From assembly GCA_032358255.1 (NCBI GenBank), contig JAULBX010027386.1:4205-37542 (forward strand): 33,338 bases of DNA, written 5' to 3'. Below the pieces are notes generated by a model. The model was not told the origin of the DNA, made no database searches, and was given only the letters and a program-made list of their open reading frames with translations. How positions within the stretch are numbered: position 1 is the first letter of the stretch; each line of letters begins with the position of its first letter. Source of the stretch: Heterotrichella gracilis. Its lineage: Eukaryota; Sar; Xanthophyceae; Tribonematales; Xanthonemataceae. Positions 10,681 through 31,618 of the stretch are shown in pieces. Made by a program: the position numbers and the translations under genes.

Positions 10681-10834
10681 GCATCATGCTGCACTGGGCA
10701 CCGTTTGGACAACGCCAGCAGACCGCTGTAGAACCCCGTCCTCGCCTCCTCCCCTTGGCCCACCCAAGAGGTACACAAAAGACCATCCTTATATGTACCC
10801 CGCTGCGCAGCTCCAGCCTGCCATGCCCTCACAG

Positions 10835-13800
10835 CTATGGCACCACATTCAGGAAGCCTGCGCCAGCCTCCCCGTTTGCTGAGTTGGGCGCAGCGGGCGC
10901 CTCCTGCGCCCCCTCATCAGGCTGCTGCGTGAACCCCCCCGCAGCCCCCTCCCCCTGCACTTGGCCCTGACCTTGGCCCTGCCCCTGCCCCTGGCCCCCC
11001 GCCATGCGCTGCTGCATCCCTGCCTGCATGGGGTTGCCCGTTGGCTGCAGGTCCGGGAATGCGTAGGGCAGGACCGGCATCTGCCCCATATTCCCCATCA
11101 TCTGCTGCGCAGTCATTTGCCCCATGTTGCCCATCATCTGCTGAGCTGTCATCTGCCCCATGTTGCCCATCATCTGCTGAGCTGTCATCGGCATATGGCC
11201 CATGTTCCCCATGTTGCCCATCATCTGCTGCGCGGTCATGGGCATCTGCCCCATGCTGGCCATGTTCTGCAGCATGGCGGGGTTGTACTGCCCGCACTGC
11301 TTCAGCAGCGTCATGTAGTTCATCATCATGGTGTTGAAGGTGGTGTTGAGGACCTGCGGGTCCTGGCCCGCCTGGCCCTGCATGCCATCTGGCTCAACAC
11401 CCATGGCGCTTGCAACCCCGGGGATGCTGGCGATGGCAGGGACCCCCATCGGCATGGTGAAGTTGGAAGCCACCCCGGTGGGCATGGTGGCGCCACCCTG
11501 CCCCAGCCCTTCTGGCCTGCGCAATAAGAAAAAGAGGGTTCAAGCTAAACTGCTGCGTCTGGCAAAATGATGCGGCCAATGCAACAATCATAGCATGTGA
11601 CCCAGCGGGTGGGAGCATGGGGCCAAGGCGTGCATGGTGTTTTGGATGCGCACCATGACCAGCACAGCCGCACAATGCCTACGCACCATCCCCATCCCCA
11701 GAGAGCACCCACCTTCCATTGGCTGTGCCTGCAGCCTCGGCAGCCGCTGCATTCCCCTTGTCCCCACCGCCCTGCCCCTCACTCCCCTCCTCCTCCTCTT
11801 CCTCCTCCTCCTCGCCCTCAGTGTCGCTCCCCCCTCCATCCAGCTTGAAGTAGAAGGAGGGCTTGGCCTTGCCGGTGCGCAGGTTGTACTTGGTGGACCT
11901 CCCCTCTGCTGCCTCCTCTGCCTTGCCCCCCTTGGCACCTGGCTTGTTCTCCAGGTTGACGATGCTGGCCAGCATCTCAAGCCCAGGCGCCTCGTCACCC
12001 TGCACACAGTAATTCGAATTAATATATGACCAAATACCAATGATATGTTTACATGCGTGACCCAGGTGGGGGTGGAGGCGCAGCTCAGAATGACCCATAG
12101 GAAAAATTAGGGATTTTTAAGGGAGTGCATGGAGTGCAGCATTGTGGTAAAGACAGGGTGATGGCGCACTTTCTGCCATTAACTGGTTGTTGCTGCAGCG
12201 AGAAATTCCATACTTCCAAGCAAACACAATAGCTTGGAATGACAAGCTGCTGGTCTCACCTTTTTGGCTGGGTTGGCCGCCGCAGCGCTGGCCTGCCTTG
12301 CCCTGGCCTCCTCGGCCGTCAGCACCACGTGCTTGCCTGCAGAGCTGGTCCTGCGCAGCTGCACCGAGCCCTGCTGCTGCGGGGTGGACCCCTCCTGCGC
12401 CACAGCATCCGAGCGGCTGCGCTTGGGGGACCCAGTCAAGGCGGAGGAGGAGGTGCGCTTGATGCTGCTGGTGCGCACCGGCGGCGGTTGTTGCGGCGCC
12501 TGCTGCTGCTGTGGGGGCTGCTGCTGCTGCTGTGGTTGCTGTGGCTGTTGGAACTGCTGCGGGTGGGTGGGCGTGGGGCCCATGGGGCCGGGGATGATGC
12601 CCTGGTGCGCCATCATGTGGCCGCTGCCGTCTGCGCCAGGCATGGCGTTTGGGATGCCCATCTGCGGCGCAAAGGGCATCACCGGTTGGGCGGGCTGGTC
12701 CCCAATCGCCCCCATCCACCTGAACGCCGGCCGCTTGCGGTCCGTCTCGCTCATGTGGGTCTTCTCGATGAGCTGCAGGGAGGTGAGCACGTTGGCGATG
12801 TCGTACAGCCGCCGCACCTTGGTTTTGAGCTTGCCTTCATCGCTGCAGTCGCCTATTGGGAGACACAACACGGATGTCAGGCAGGGCAACACATTGGTCA
12901 CAAGCCATGGGCTGCACATGGAGATTCAGCCGACAGTCCCCCCTGGGTTGCATGCTATAGGTGCCTGAAAACCAATTTAAGCCTATGAATTGCAGCAGGC
13001 AGTCCCCTAGGGTACGATGGCAAGCAGCAAAATGGCAGGTTCTGCAAGTGCTGCTGCAGGAATACAAGAGGCGCGACTGCTCACCGATCAACGCGCGTGC
13101 AGCGTCATCCAGCGCCACCACGTTGTTCCCGGAGAGCAGGAACATCTGGATGAAGCGCTGCGACAGCAGCATGAGAGACTTTTCCCGCCTGTCTGTGGTC
13201 TTGCCGCGCACGCCTGTGGACAGCCCGTCAAAGCCCACGTTCACTGCCTCCTGCTGCAGTCGGGCCAGTGCCGAGGGCACGCGCGACATGCCATTCCAGG
13301 AGTACCTACACGCAGGGAGCACACGTTCAGTGTGACTGGTGGGGCTAGTGGCACATGTGACATGCCATTCCAGGAGTATCTACAAGCAAAGAGCACATGT
13401 TTTGCATGACTGATGGGGCCAGTGCACAAAGCAGTGTCAAACAACTCAGACCAGCCTGACACCACGTGTAGACGGCTGAGATGCAAGGGCTATCTATGTG
13501 TGCAGAGGACAAAGCGCACAACAACAACTAACAGGGCCTGTGGTTCAGCGGCGCAAGCCGTGTCTGGATAGACCTGCCTACCGCCATGTATACAGGGTTG
13601 CCCGCTGACTTTGCCAACAGGTGGGGATGCAAGTAGCTAATTCATGTGTTTAGAGGACAACCGGTGCGACGTGAGTGGGGCGTGGGACCAACCTGTTCTT
13701 TTGCTTCCGCACTACCACCTCCACGCTCTCCAGGACATTGACAATGTCGTAGATGCGCCTCCGCTCCACGTGCAGAAGCACTGCTGCCTCGTCCAGGGAG

Positions 13801-13922
13801 ATGAGGTCCCCCTCGCCGCTGGCGTACAGCTTCAGGAAGTTCTCACACAGCAGGCCCAACGACTTGTCCTTCCTGCTGTATGAGGCCTCATTGTTCTCCG
13901 GGGATGGCATGGTATCGGACAT
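10835..13922 (-). CDS. Atypical E2F transcription factor with two DNA-binding domains (DEL / E2F7-8 type)
   Basis: Exons, in gene order: 13922-13693, 13305-13085, 12852-12260, 11999-11713, 11516-10835, joining in phase to 670 residues. Two winged-helix E2F domains are visible. The first spans about 16-82, with [14 protein letters not shown] and [13 protein letters not shown]. The second spans about 115-198, with [23 protein letters not shown] and FRWMG. I see no dimerisation (leucine-zipper/marked-box) or retinoblastoma-binding segment. Proteins of this build bind E2F sites as monomers without DP and repress cell-cycle and endocycle genes. After the DNA-binding part comes a Pro/Gln-rich segment, a basic KRSRS patch, an acidic run in exon 4, and a Met/Gln/Gly-rich tail with four [11 protein letters not shown] repeats. 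At 670 residues it is longer than I recall for land-plant DEL proteins. The start ATG at 13922 lies just before the first domain. Confidence 0.95.
11081..11239 (-). repeat. 36-bp coding tandem repeat in E2F tail
   Basis: Four in-frame units encode [16 protein letters not shown] peptides. They begin near 11096, 11132, 11168 and 11219 on the plus strand (steps of 36, 36 and 51 bases; one unit has a 15-base extension encoding extra Met/Gly/Asn). The phase is preserved, so the array is expressed as protein. It may vary in copy number between strains. Confidence 0.9.
12484..12560 (-). repeat. Poly-glutamine / CAG-type tract in E2F exon 3
   Basis: An imperfect run of CAG/CAA codons encodes Gln stretches interrupted by Pro and Ala ([21 protein letters not shown]). 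It lies in a disordered linker after the second DNA-binding domain. Confidence 0.9.
13285..13385 (-). repeat. Duplicate of E2F exon-2 acceptor and 5' end
   Basis: The genuine acceptor (TGTAG ending at 13306 on the minus strand) is followed by TACTCCTGGAATGGCATGTC. An almost identical stretch with its own TTGTAG acceptor lies about 70 bases upstream in gene terms (13353-13385). Both give the same first residues (R-Y-S-W-N-G-M-S). Only the nearer copy runs on into the conserved exon, so the outer one is a decoy. Confidence 0.92.
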
Positions 13923-14400
13923 TCACTGGAGGCTTGAGCCCTGAGCAGTTGAGAGATGACTTTAGGTGTGTGTCCCCTACTTGAACCCAGGATGCTCATC
14001 ACATATGCACACCAACGGCGTGACTACCACGGGCAGGAACCTGCAGCAAGGGCTCACACATCCATAGGCAAGAGCGTACCCTCAGACTCCTGTTGCAACT
14101 GGGTCTTGGGTGACAACTACCTCTCTGTGTTCACCTGCAGACACGAGGTTGAAGTGAGCAGTGCACGTTCAACAACACCACACCAAATGCAAGGCATGGG
14201 TTGGGTGTCAGTGCCTCCACTGAGAGGGTGATGCTATCAAGTCAGAGCAGCTGTACAGGTCATGTTCCCCAACCCGCAGCTTTCGTCTCAAAGTTGCCCC
14301 CACCATATACCAAAACCGCAAGCACAGCACCAGCAACTCGTAGATACACAAACACAGCAGCGGGTGGCAGCTAATCGCTCGAGCAGTCGGAACCCTGGTG

Positions 14401-14410
14401 TTTTCCCGCC
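14401..14410. promoter_or_regulatory. Putative E2F-binding site upstream of the E2F gene
   Basis: TTTTCCCGCC fits the E2F consensus TTTSSCGS and lies about 480 bases before the E2F start codon. The same 10-mer also occurs inside exon 2 (near 13189), so chance occurrence is possible. Confidence 0.45.
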
Positions 14411-14574
14411 CCCATTCCAGGGTGCATCAGAAACGTTCCAAAAGGGTCCAGGAACCGTGTTCCAGTGAAGCAGGCCGAGTCTCTTTACCAGTATCAACAC
14501 ACCGGCCACACTGGTTCGCCAGTGGGTGACACTCTACGAGCACAAAGCACAGGTGCACTGGCACCCGGAAAATG

Positions 14575-14583
14575 TTTGGCGGG
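14575..14583. promoter_or_regulatory. Second putative E2F-binding site
   Basis: TTTGGCGGG fits the E2F consensus TTTSSCGS. It lies about 650 bases before the E2F start codon and 165 bases from the first site. Confidence 0.45.
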
Positions 14584-15741
14584 ATTTCCCCCACACCCGC
14601 CATGTGTAGGGTGCATCAGCAACTCACCATATTCGCCTCGCCTGTCAGGAGAAACCCCAGCAAGCACGTATGCTTATCTCCTTGAGCACGGATGCTTCCA
14701 GTTCGTGCTTGGAAAGGGCACAATCGCAAGCAATTCAGGAGGGTATTTCCGCCCCAATTTGATGGAAACCCCGCACACGCAAGGCAAATTCAGCAACCCC
14801 GCACAAGGCAACCTCGTAAGCGCTGCAAACGCAATTGAGGGCAATGGTGAAGTACTCTGTACAGGTAAGGGGGCAGATGCTACAACAACTCAGCACAATC
14901 ACGCCGGTGTGCGATTTTGCCCGGGAACGGCGACTGGGGCACGTGATGCCAAAGGTTCACACCTGGCTTGTTCCTGGTGTTTTGAAAAGCGTAGCTCAGA
15001 CTACGGTTGCTGCTTTAGGACGCTTTGAAACAACCTCACATATGCCTCGCTTCTTCAGTCTTCTTTGTTCGTTGCACAAGAAGGTGAGGCGAGTCGGCTG
15101 GAGGAAGCAAGGGGCACTAAAAACGTAGGTAAACACCTTGGTATCCCAGGTGGGGATTTCTAAGGACCCGGGGATCCGAGAACTGGCCAGCAGCAAATTT
15201 GAACTTTGGAATGTTTCCACTGACAGTTGGACGATCTTCATGAGTTCTGGCAAGGAAATTGGTATTCATTGACATCCTCGATGCACGTCTGGTGTGCTAT
15301 ATGCCAGGCACACGCAGGGCAGACACCACTTGCAGGCCTCATCGGTGTTCCCAGTTCACGTCGTAGGAGATGACCGTGGTGGTGATCACTGTCGATGGTT
15401 CGCAATCGGACCCAAGTTTGTCAGGAAGTTCATAGGTGTTCGAATGCCTCGCCATGGCACATACAATACTGGGCAGGGGGGAGGCAATTGGCGACACCCC
15501 ATGCAACTCATCATTCTCAACAGTGATTACAAACCGTGCACAAAGGCAGCCTTGTAATACAAGTTGACGTGCCTTGCATAGGCAACAGGCTAATTGAAGA
15601 GAAAAGCAGCCAGAGCAAAATATTGAACGCCATACAAACCCTACAAACTAGTATCAGCCCCTCACCATGCTTGGAACATCCCGCACACCCCATGCCAAGC
15701 ACAGCCCCCGCCCCCTCCCAGCCTACCCATGCCCCACCCCC

Positions 15742-25451
<9,710 letters not shown>

Positions 25452-26375
25452 ATGGTTTGCATCTAAGACAGTTGCACAGGCTTGGCAACGTCAGGCGCAG
25501 TGAGCTTCTTGCACTGTATAAGCTTTCTTTACATCGTTATTATATAGCCCTCCCCACTGTGTACTAGGCCGGCAAGGCCTGATGTGGGTATGCACTCTCT
25601 GGGGCTTTTCACACCCCAAGTTCAGCTGATATTGGTGCACTTGGCTGAGCCTCGCTTGCAAGTGATCCTCCGCGATGTATACTAGCTACCAGTGACCCTG
25701 TGTAGGCTTGTGATGCTTCAAGTTTTAGAACTAGAAACAGCCAAGTCGAGCCAGACAGGACTTTTTCCTTGCTGTCACAACCTGGTGCTGAGTATCGAAT
25801 ACCGTGACACTTGTCATTTGATTTTGAAATTTCATTGTGCTTGTGTTTTCTTTCTGTGCTGCTGGGTGGGAGAGGTTTTGACCCCAACTGTCAAAAGCAA
25901 AAATACTGTTCACCTGTTGTTCATAAACAAAAACACAAAACGGCGAGTGTGGCACTGGGGCCCACTTGTCAGCTTATTTGCTACCTGTTACACAAGGTTT
26001 TCCTGGCGTTGCTGGTCTCCCTTTGGGGTTACAAGTTGCTACTTTAGCCTTTTCAACTCTTTCAAAGAGCGGTACTGTTATCACTCTCGACACAAAAGGG
26101 CAACTACAAAGTGATGTAGCCTGATGGATACAGGTCAAGCTGATTCAGAATATTGTACACGGTACTGACTGGTTATCAGCCGGGGTGTTGTAAAGCACGC
26201 AGCCCCGAGTCCGTGTGTCGAAAAAGCAAGAAGCAATATCCATTCACTATTGTTGGAAAACACAGACAGACAGGGCAGCAACCAGTGGAGCATGGTGTGT
26301 ACAACAGCGCAACATGGCCCAGTTCACTGTGTCTCAATAGTGGCAACCAGAACCGCTTGGGCCCACAGTAGTAGG
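25452..26375. other. Spacer between convergent beta-tubulin and unknown gene
   Basis: This should contain the 3' untranslated regions of both genes. It is less GC-rich than the exons, and I see no coding exon, RNA gene or repeat that I can support. Confidence 0.6.
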
Positions 26376-27920
26376 CTAGGGTAGTATGACAACGGCGTTG
26401 AGCTCCCGCAGAATGAGCGACGTGGCCAGCTTGTTGGTGCGCTGCAAAGTGGCTTTGACCTCGCCCTGCAGTTGGGGTTCAAAATGCTAAGGCGAGCACA
26501 GAAACAGGGCAAACACTATACCATGCAGCAGATGACCGCACCACATTGCACCAACACTTCACCCCCCCACAATGGCCCGATTATATAGCTGTGTAAGGCA
26601 GGGAAACCCACTACAGTAGTTCAATGGGAATTGCGGCCCAAAGCCAAAAGCCACCATTTAACCACATCAACCTCCAATGCCTGCCAACTTGTGAATAGCA
26701 CATGGCTGCGTACCTTGGCCTGTGCCTCGCCCCCCGTGGCAGGCAGTCCAAACTGCACCCTGCCCACATTCTTGGCAGCGCTGAGGGGCTTGCCCAGCGA
26801 GAACAGCAGCGCTGCAGCCCCCATCACAAGCTTGTCGGGCTGGATGCTGTGCACTTCACAGCCAAAGTAAGGCTTACCTGCACACAGCGCGCAAGGTGAG
26901 TACAGTATGTCACAAGCACACACTGGGCATGGCTTTGCTGCTGCCGCGGGGGTTGCAGCTGCGAGCCTCGTTAAGTTCAGTGCTACCAACCGCGTGAAGC
27001 GAGCTACCCGTTGCGTTTGGACACCAGCACATGTCGATGTTGAGGTTTGCTTGGTACGCTTCAAGTGCATCCAGCTCATGCCGGTGCCACCAAAAGCCAC
27101 AAATACTTACCTTGGAAATTCAACGCCGCAGCTGCATTGAGCGTACACCCAAACTGGCCCAAGGAGAGAGGTATATCTCGCTGCAGTGCAATTCGCTGGT
27201 GCGTGAGCCGCAGGGTGCCCAGCTCCTTGCCGCACTTGGTCATCAGCTGCACGCACAAACCAGCTTACGAGAATACAAGCAGGTGCATGCTCTTTGCGTG
27301 GGAACCACACTCCACACCCTGACCACAGTCAGGAGCACAAGGAGGCAACAAATAGCAACACTGGAAACAGATAGTGACACGAGGTGACAACAGATAGCAA
27401 CACGGGAAACAGATAGAACAGTCCCCAAGAGGACGTTCACAGCCAATGCATATAGCTGCTTACAAGCCGGTTCTCGCATGGAAGTCTTATAAGCTATAAA
27501 GTGTATGGACACCACACGGGCATACACATAGTGTAAACAAATATCAATTCTTATTGCAATCCATAAAGCCACTGATATAACCGGTGTGCAGCGTTGGTAT
27601 GGAAAGCGCACCTCCCATGCCAGAGCCACTCTGGGCACCAACGTTTGGGTCTGCAGGTTGCAGTCCGCCCCAAGCTCAGCCCACAAGCCACCCTTCAGCT
27701 TCACGTCCTTGCGCAGCTTGAGCCAGTGCGCGGTGTTTGTGAGGTCAAGGAACCCGAGCACCTTGTGCCGCGGGCGCCGCACCCCATCCTGAGCTGCTGG
27801 TGCGCTGTTAGCACGTGTCTTCATGGGATCTGAGGGCTTTTGAGTGAGCGCACTATCCACCTGTTGCACCTTTGGAGCCAGGGGTGGGCTGCTGCTGCCC
27901 TCAGGCGGTGGAAGGCTCAT
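26376..27920 (-). CDS. Unrecognised 232-residue protein, possibly beta-strand-rich
   Basis: Exons, in gene order: 27920-27612, 27246-27111, 26877-26714, 26465-26376 (stop TAG at 26378-26376). All junctions are GT-AG and in phase, and the exons are GC-rich like the neighbouring genes, which is why I accept it. The N-terminal 50 residues or so are Pro/Ser/Ala-rich and basic towards the end (RRPRHK). The remainder has alternating polar/hydrophobic stretches such as LWAELGADCNLQTQTLVPRV, LGTLRLTHQRIALQ and KATLQRTNKLATSLILREL, which suggests beta-strands, perhaps a beta-barrel or beta-sandwich. No catalytic motif and no clear membrane helix is seen. It could be an organelle outer-membrane pore type or a plant-specific domain of unknown function; I cannot place it. 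It is divergent from LigB, with 770 bases between starts. Confidence 0.72.
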
Positions 27921-28690
27921 CACGGTGGCTGGTGCGGTGTGCCCAAACGGGGCCAGCTATGGGTGGACAGAAGAGCGAATTGTTGGCTGGGCAGTGATGA
28001 AGTCAGCAACCCAGTTGGAGGGCCTTTGTCAAGCTGTGACAAGGCGTGAAGGCCGGGTCAGCGGTTGCGCATATGCATGCATGCACCTCATAAGGTGCAT
28101 TAAAGCTCAGGGAGTCGTGGGCATGCCCCCCACCGTGTTTACCAATACGGAGTAACCCAAAGTGGTTCTGTAGTAAGAGTACAGTATGGCTTTTTGAAGA
28201 GCAGACAGGACCCGGAAGAGGATACCCACACCACTCTACTATATATGTGTGTGATGTGGGCACCCACGGTCCAAATTGCGCGGGAAGTGGAGCCACCTCA
28301 AACTTACTGGTGTGGACATAGCCCTCTGTACAGCAGCATGGTGTGCTTATGTCCCCACCCACGCCATCGCATCGCACACTTTTTTTGGAAGAAGTCGAAG
28401 GTGCCACCGACGGGCCCCAACTTTCGGGTACTGAGTCCCCAGCTCCAACTCTACAAAGCTCTACAAAGCACCTTACGTAAACAGTGACTGAGCTACACGT
28501 CGTTGCAGCGCTCACAAGAACACAACACAAGCGGCCTATATGTGCAAAGCTTCGTCCGGTTGTGCTGATATCGCTTGCCTGTGCAACAGAACCTTTGTGT
28601 GCAACCCACCTGAACAATGCATGCATGCATGCCGAACCGTCTCTAGGATTGTGTCTAAGCCGCGTGTCTCTCACCGTGACACTGGCGTGA
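27921..28690. promoter_or_regulatory. Divergent promoter region between unknown gene and LigB gene
   Basis: 770 bases separate the two start codons. Visible elements are a TATATATG at about 28241, and TGCATGCATGCA tracts at about 28071-28084 and 28617-28630, the latter some 60 bases before the LigB ATG. A minus-strand open frame (about 28003-28815) crosses this region but overlaps LigB exon 1 and has no recognisable content. Confidence 0.55.
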
Positions 28691-31462
28691 ATGCTGCCAA
28701 GCCGTGATCTGGTCTGCCATAAGCTGATTACCATAAGCCTCCTCTTGACGTGGGTCCATTGTGCCTTGGCTGCCCAAAACTTTGTCTTCAAAGCATCGCA
28801 CCCCTGCTGCCCCAAAAGTCACGACTACTCGTTCACGCTCGAGCCTGGTTGGTGCCCTATTCCAATGGCGCGGTTGCCCTCCGTCTTCGTTACGCATGGA
28901 GGGGGGCCAATGCCTCTCCTTGGCGACGCAAGCCAGGAATCTATGGCCAAGGCGCTCAGGCACCTGCCCTCTACCCTCCCCAAGCCCAAGGGAATCGTGA
29001 TCGCCTCCGCCCACTGGGAGGTATTTAGAAACCCTAGAAACCCTAGAAACCTCCCTTGTCATCAGCAAACACAGGCATGCTCTTGGTGTTGCAAGTTGAC
29101 ACGGTGACTGCGCTCAGTGCTGCACTATTCCTGGGACCAACACTGCGCACACCTTATATAATCCCCCTCTCAAGTTCCTGCAAACCTGGTTGGTGGTGAA
29201 CTGCTTGGCACTGTGGTTTCCAATTTCCTGAGGAGCTGCTTGTGATGCACCATGCTGGTCACGATTGCAGAAGCGCAATCCCACTGTTATCACAGCCGCC
29301 CACCCCAAGCTGCTGTATGACTACTATGGTTTCCCACCCGAGGCGTACCAGATAAAGTACCCGGCGCCTGGGGACCAAACGCTTGCGTCCAGGGTGCAAA
29401 GCCTGTTAAGGTGCGCACAAACTGATAGCGTTCTTCCTAGTATTTACTGGGCATGTGCTATGTGAACAGGTGAACAGCCGCGTTGCAGGTTACATGTTGG
29501 TATGGCTCAGCAGGCACCACCATTTAGTAGCTGCCGTTAGTACCAGGGGAGCACAGCGTGACGGGACAGATTGCATGATGCACCTTTCATGCCTTACAAA
29601 CCCCTGTTTGCACACAACCACAGGGTTCCCTGGCAGCAATACAGCCAGCACCCACTGAGACTGAGGGTCCACTGGATTAACATATCTTGCTTATGTCACT
29701 AAGTTATCTGTCGCTCTCGCTAGCTAGCTGTTGCTACTGCTGCCCTACTGCATCCTACTGGTACTGGTGTTCCACTGGCCGTGCATCCCCAAAGACACCC
29801 CGCCCGCCTGCCCGTACCCTGGTGGTATATCAGGGGGACACCCCGCCCACCTGCCTGATCATGGTATGTCCCCCTGCAGCTCGGCCGGGTTCAAGCCTGG
29901 CGCCGATGCGGAGCGAGGCCTGGACCATGGTGTGTTCGTTCCTCTTAAACTCATGTATCCAGAGGCAGACGTGCCAGTAGTGGAGCTGTCCATACTCGCC
30001 AGCATGGATCCAGAGGTAGGTGGGTGGAAACCTGGGCAAGGGTTTTCCCGACCAACCCACGCATTATCGGCCAATATCCTGTGCTTGCACAGTGGTACAG
30101 AGGAAGTCATCGTATACAACTGGCATTTCAGCACATTCTGCTTTAACCATGTTTGATCATCATGCTGTGCTTAGGGCTTGTACACGATGCACGTCTCTAT
30201 TGTGTGAACCCTTTCCCCAGCTGTGCACCCTCCTGCTTCAGTGGCTAGCAAAGGCATGCATTGCATGCCTGCATGGCGTGCGTTGGCGCATGTCAGGTGC
30301 ACACTGTGATTCACAATGCTGAACGCAAGGAACCTTAACCTCAAACTTGCTTCAACCTACACTCTAATCCTAACCTAAGGAATTTTCTTAGTGCAAATTG
30401 CGCTGGAAATTGTAATGCAGACAAGTACAACGTGCATGGTGTGCTGCTCACCCCTTGTTAATAAATGATTTGCATGGCTTAGCTTGTGTGCCGTGTTTAC
30501 AGGAGCACATTCGACTGGGGGAGGCATTGGCCCCTCTCCGAGACGAGGGCATCCTTGTGGTGGGGTCTGGATCCTCCTTCCACAACATGCAGGTCATGCT
30601 GGGCTCCATGCGGGGAGGGATGAACCAAGCGGACAAGCGCAGTGCGGTGAGTGCGGCATCCCAAAGTCGTAGTTTTCATTAATCACATCTGCACTATGAT
30701 TATAATGACTTCAGATCTGGTAGTGCTGGGATAACCCAGCGTTTCAATTCCACCCAAGTGACTGCAGAAAGGGTACTGGTAGGGTGGTTGCGCTTGCTGG
30801 TAATGCGCCTGACTGCGCCAGGGTCGCAGCATGCCATTGGGTGGTCGACATGATCATTGATCGGAATGTGATTAGGGTGGTAGCGCTGTGGCTGTGGCAC
30901 CAATGCACGATGCACCAATCCATGGATGGGAAAAACTCTGCCAGGTTGCGGTGGTAAAGGCTTCCCAGGGTCTGTAGATGCTGCTAGAACCTATGCGGCT
31001 AGAAATTAATGCCAATATAACCGCTGTACAGATATAGTACTTGTATTGGGCCCAGTATCAGTTGCTTGCTATTGCTGTGCACACATATCCCTTTTTTTGT
31101 GTGTCCCCTTCTTGCATTTATTAATACTTATACCCAAAAACTCCCTATTTGTGCTGACCTTCAAGTACTACACAGCAGTACTTAAAAACAGCCAGCACAC
31201 TGCAGTGACCCCTATCCATCACTCGCAGGAGTTTGACAGCTACATGTGCGACGTGGTGTCCAACAAGGCGCACACACCCGAGGAGCGGCGCGCCCTGCTG
31301 GTCAACTGGGCAAAGTGGCCACAGGCCAGGTTTGCGCACCCCAGGGAGGATCATTTCCTCCCATTGCTGGTGGCGGCTGGAGCTGCCAACCTGGCGACAG
31401 GCAAGGTGGCATACAATGGCGTTGCGCTGGGGGCAAAAATGTCAAGCTACGTCTTCCCATGA
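28691..31462 (+). CDS. Extradiol ring-cleavage dioxygenase, LigB / DODA class III
   Basis: Exons 28691-29020, 29271-29410, 29880-30015, 30503-30646 and 31229-31462 join in phase to 327 residues from the first ATG, or 269 from the ATG at 28865, which is the usual family length. Plant homologues cleave DOPA (4,5-DOPA extradiol dioxygenase) and bacterial YgiD is related; the algal substrate is unknown. Conserved metal and active-site histidines are seen in [43 protein letters not shown] and [11 protein letters not shown]. The blocks [23 protein letters not shown] and KYPAPGD are diagnostic. The extra 58 N-terminal residues include [18 protein letters not shown], which looks like a signal peptide with an Ala-x-Ala cleavage site, so either start is possible. 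The last exon end is duplicated in the 3' flank. Confidence 0.94.
29028..29050. repeat. Telomere-variant tract in LigB intron 1
   Basis: Three AAACCCTAG units (AGAAACCCTAGAAACCCTAG and a further AAACC) start eight bases inside the intron, directly after the exon-1 donor at 29021. The placement next to a donor is like the tracts in the glucosyltransferase and SUV3 genes. Confidence 0.8.
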
Positions 31463-31542
31463 TGGGACAGCTTCTGATGACAAACAATGGCATTGCCTTG
31501 GGGGCATAAATGTCGAGCTATGTTTTCCCATGATGAGACACC
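31410..31542 (+). repeat. Duplicate of LigB last-exon end and stop
   Basis: The end of the last exon (ACAATGGCGTTGCGCTGGGG, then codons for KMSSYVFP and TGA) recurs 71 bases later (about 31484-31542, ACAATGGCATTGCCTTGGGG), with a similar ...TTTTCCCATGATG ending. The copy lies in the 156-base gap between LigB and the convergent GH3 gene. Confidence 0.93.
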
Positions 31543-31618
31543 TACTGAATGCTCTGGTCATTTATCAACTGTCAGCATCCAAGAGTTGATACTGGGCACG
31601 GTGAAAGTGGCCCTGGAG

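Larger units (their letters stand above)
9344..10834. other. Spacer between convergent SUV3 and E2F genes
   Basis: This contains the SUV3 3' untranslated region, a diverged second copy of the SUV3 last-exon end (from about 9511), the E2F 3' flank and a CACCAGCTGGCTGCAAAA repeat cluster at 10521-10680. Reading both strands I see no exon with recognisable protein similarity and no RNA gene. Confidence 0.6.
13923..15741. other. Spacer: E2F promoter side and MAG2 3' flank
   Basis: 1.8 kb between two minus-strand genes. It should contain the promoter of the E2F gene and the MAG2 3' untranslated region. The longest open frame on the plus strand (about 14465-15028) begins with GTG and resembles nothing I know; I do not call it. 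Two E2F-consensus-like sites are present (14401-14410, 14575-14583). Confidence 0.6.

Noticed and set aside
12239-12988. Long plus-strand open frames (up to 249 codons) across E2F exon 3
   Set aside because: They are antisense shadows of the GC-rich, Pro/Gln-rich coding exon on the minus strand.
14465-15028. 187-codon plus-strand open frame in the E2F-MAG2 spacer
   Set aside because: It starts with GTG, has no recognisable domain and no supporting splice structure, and its composition is unlike the coding exons of the window.
28003-28815. 270-codon minus-strand open frame
   Set aside because: It overlaps the LigB start and divergent promoter region, and the peptide shows no known motif. It is the longest non-genic frame, so transcript data would settle it.
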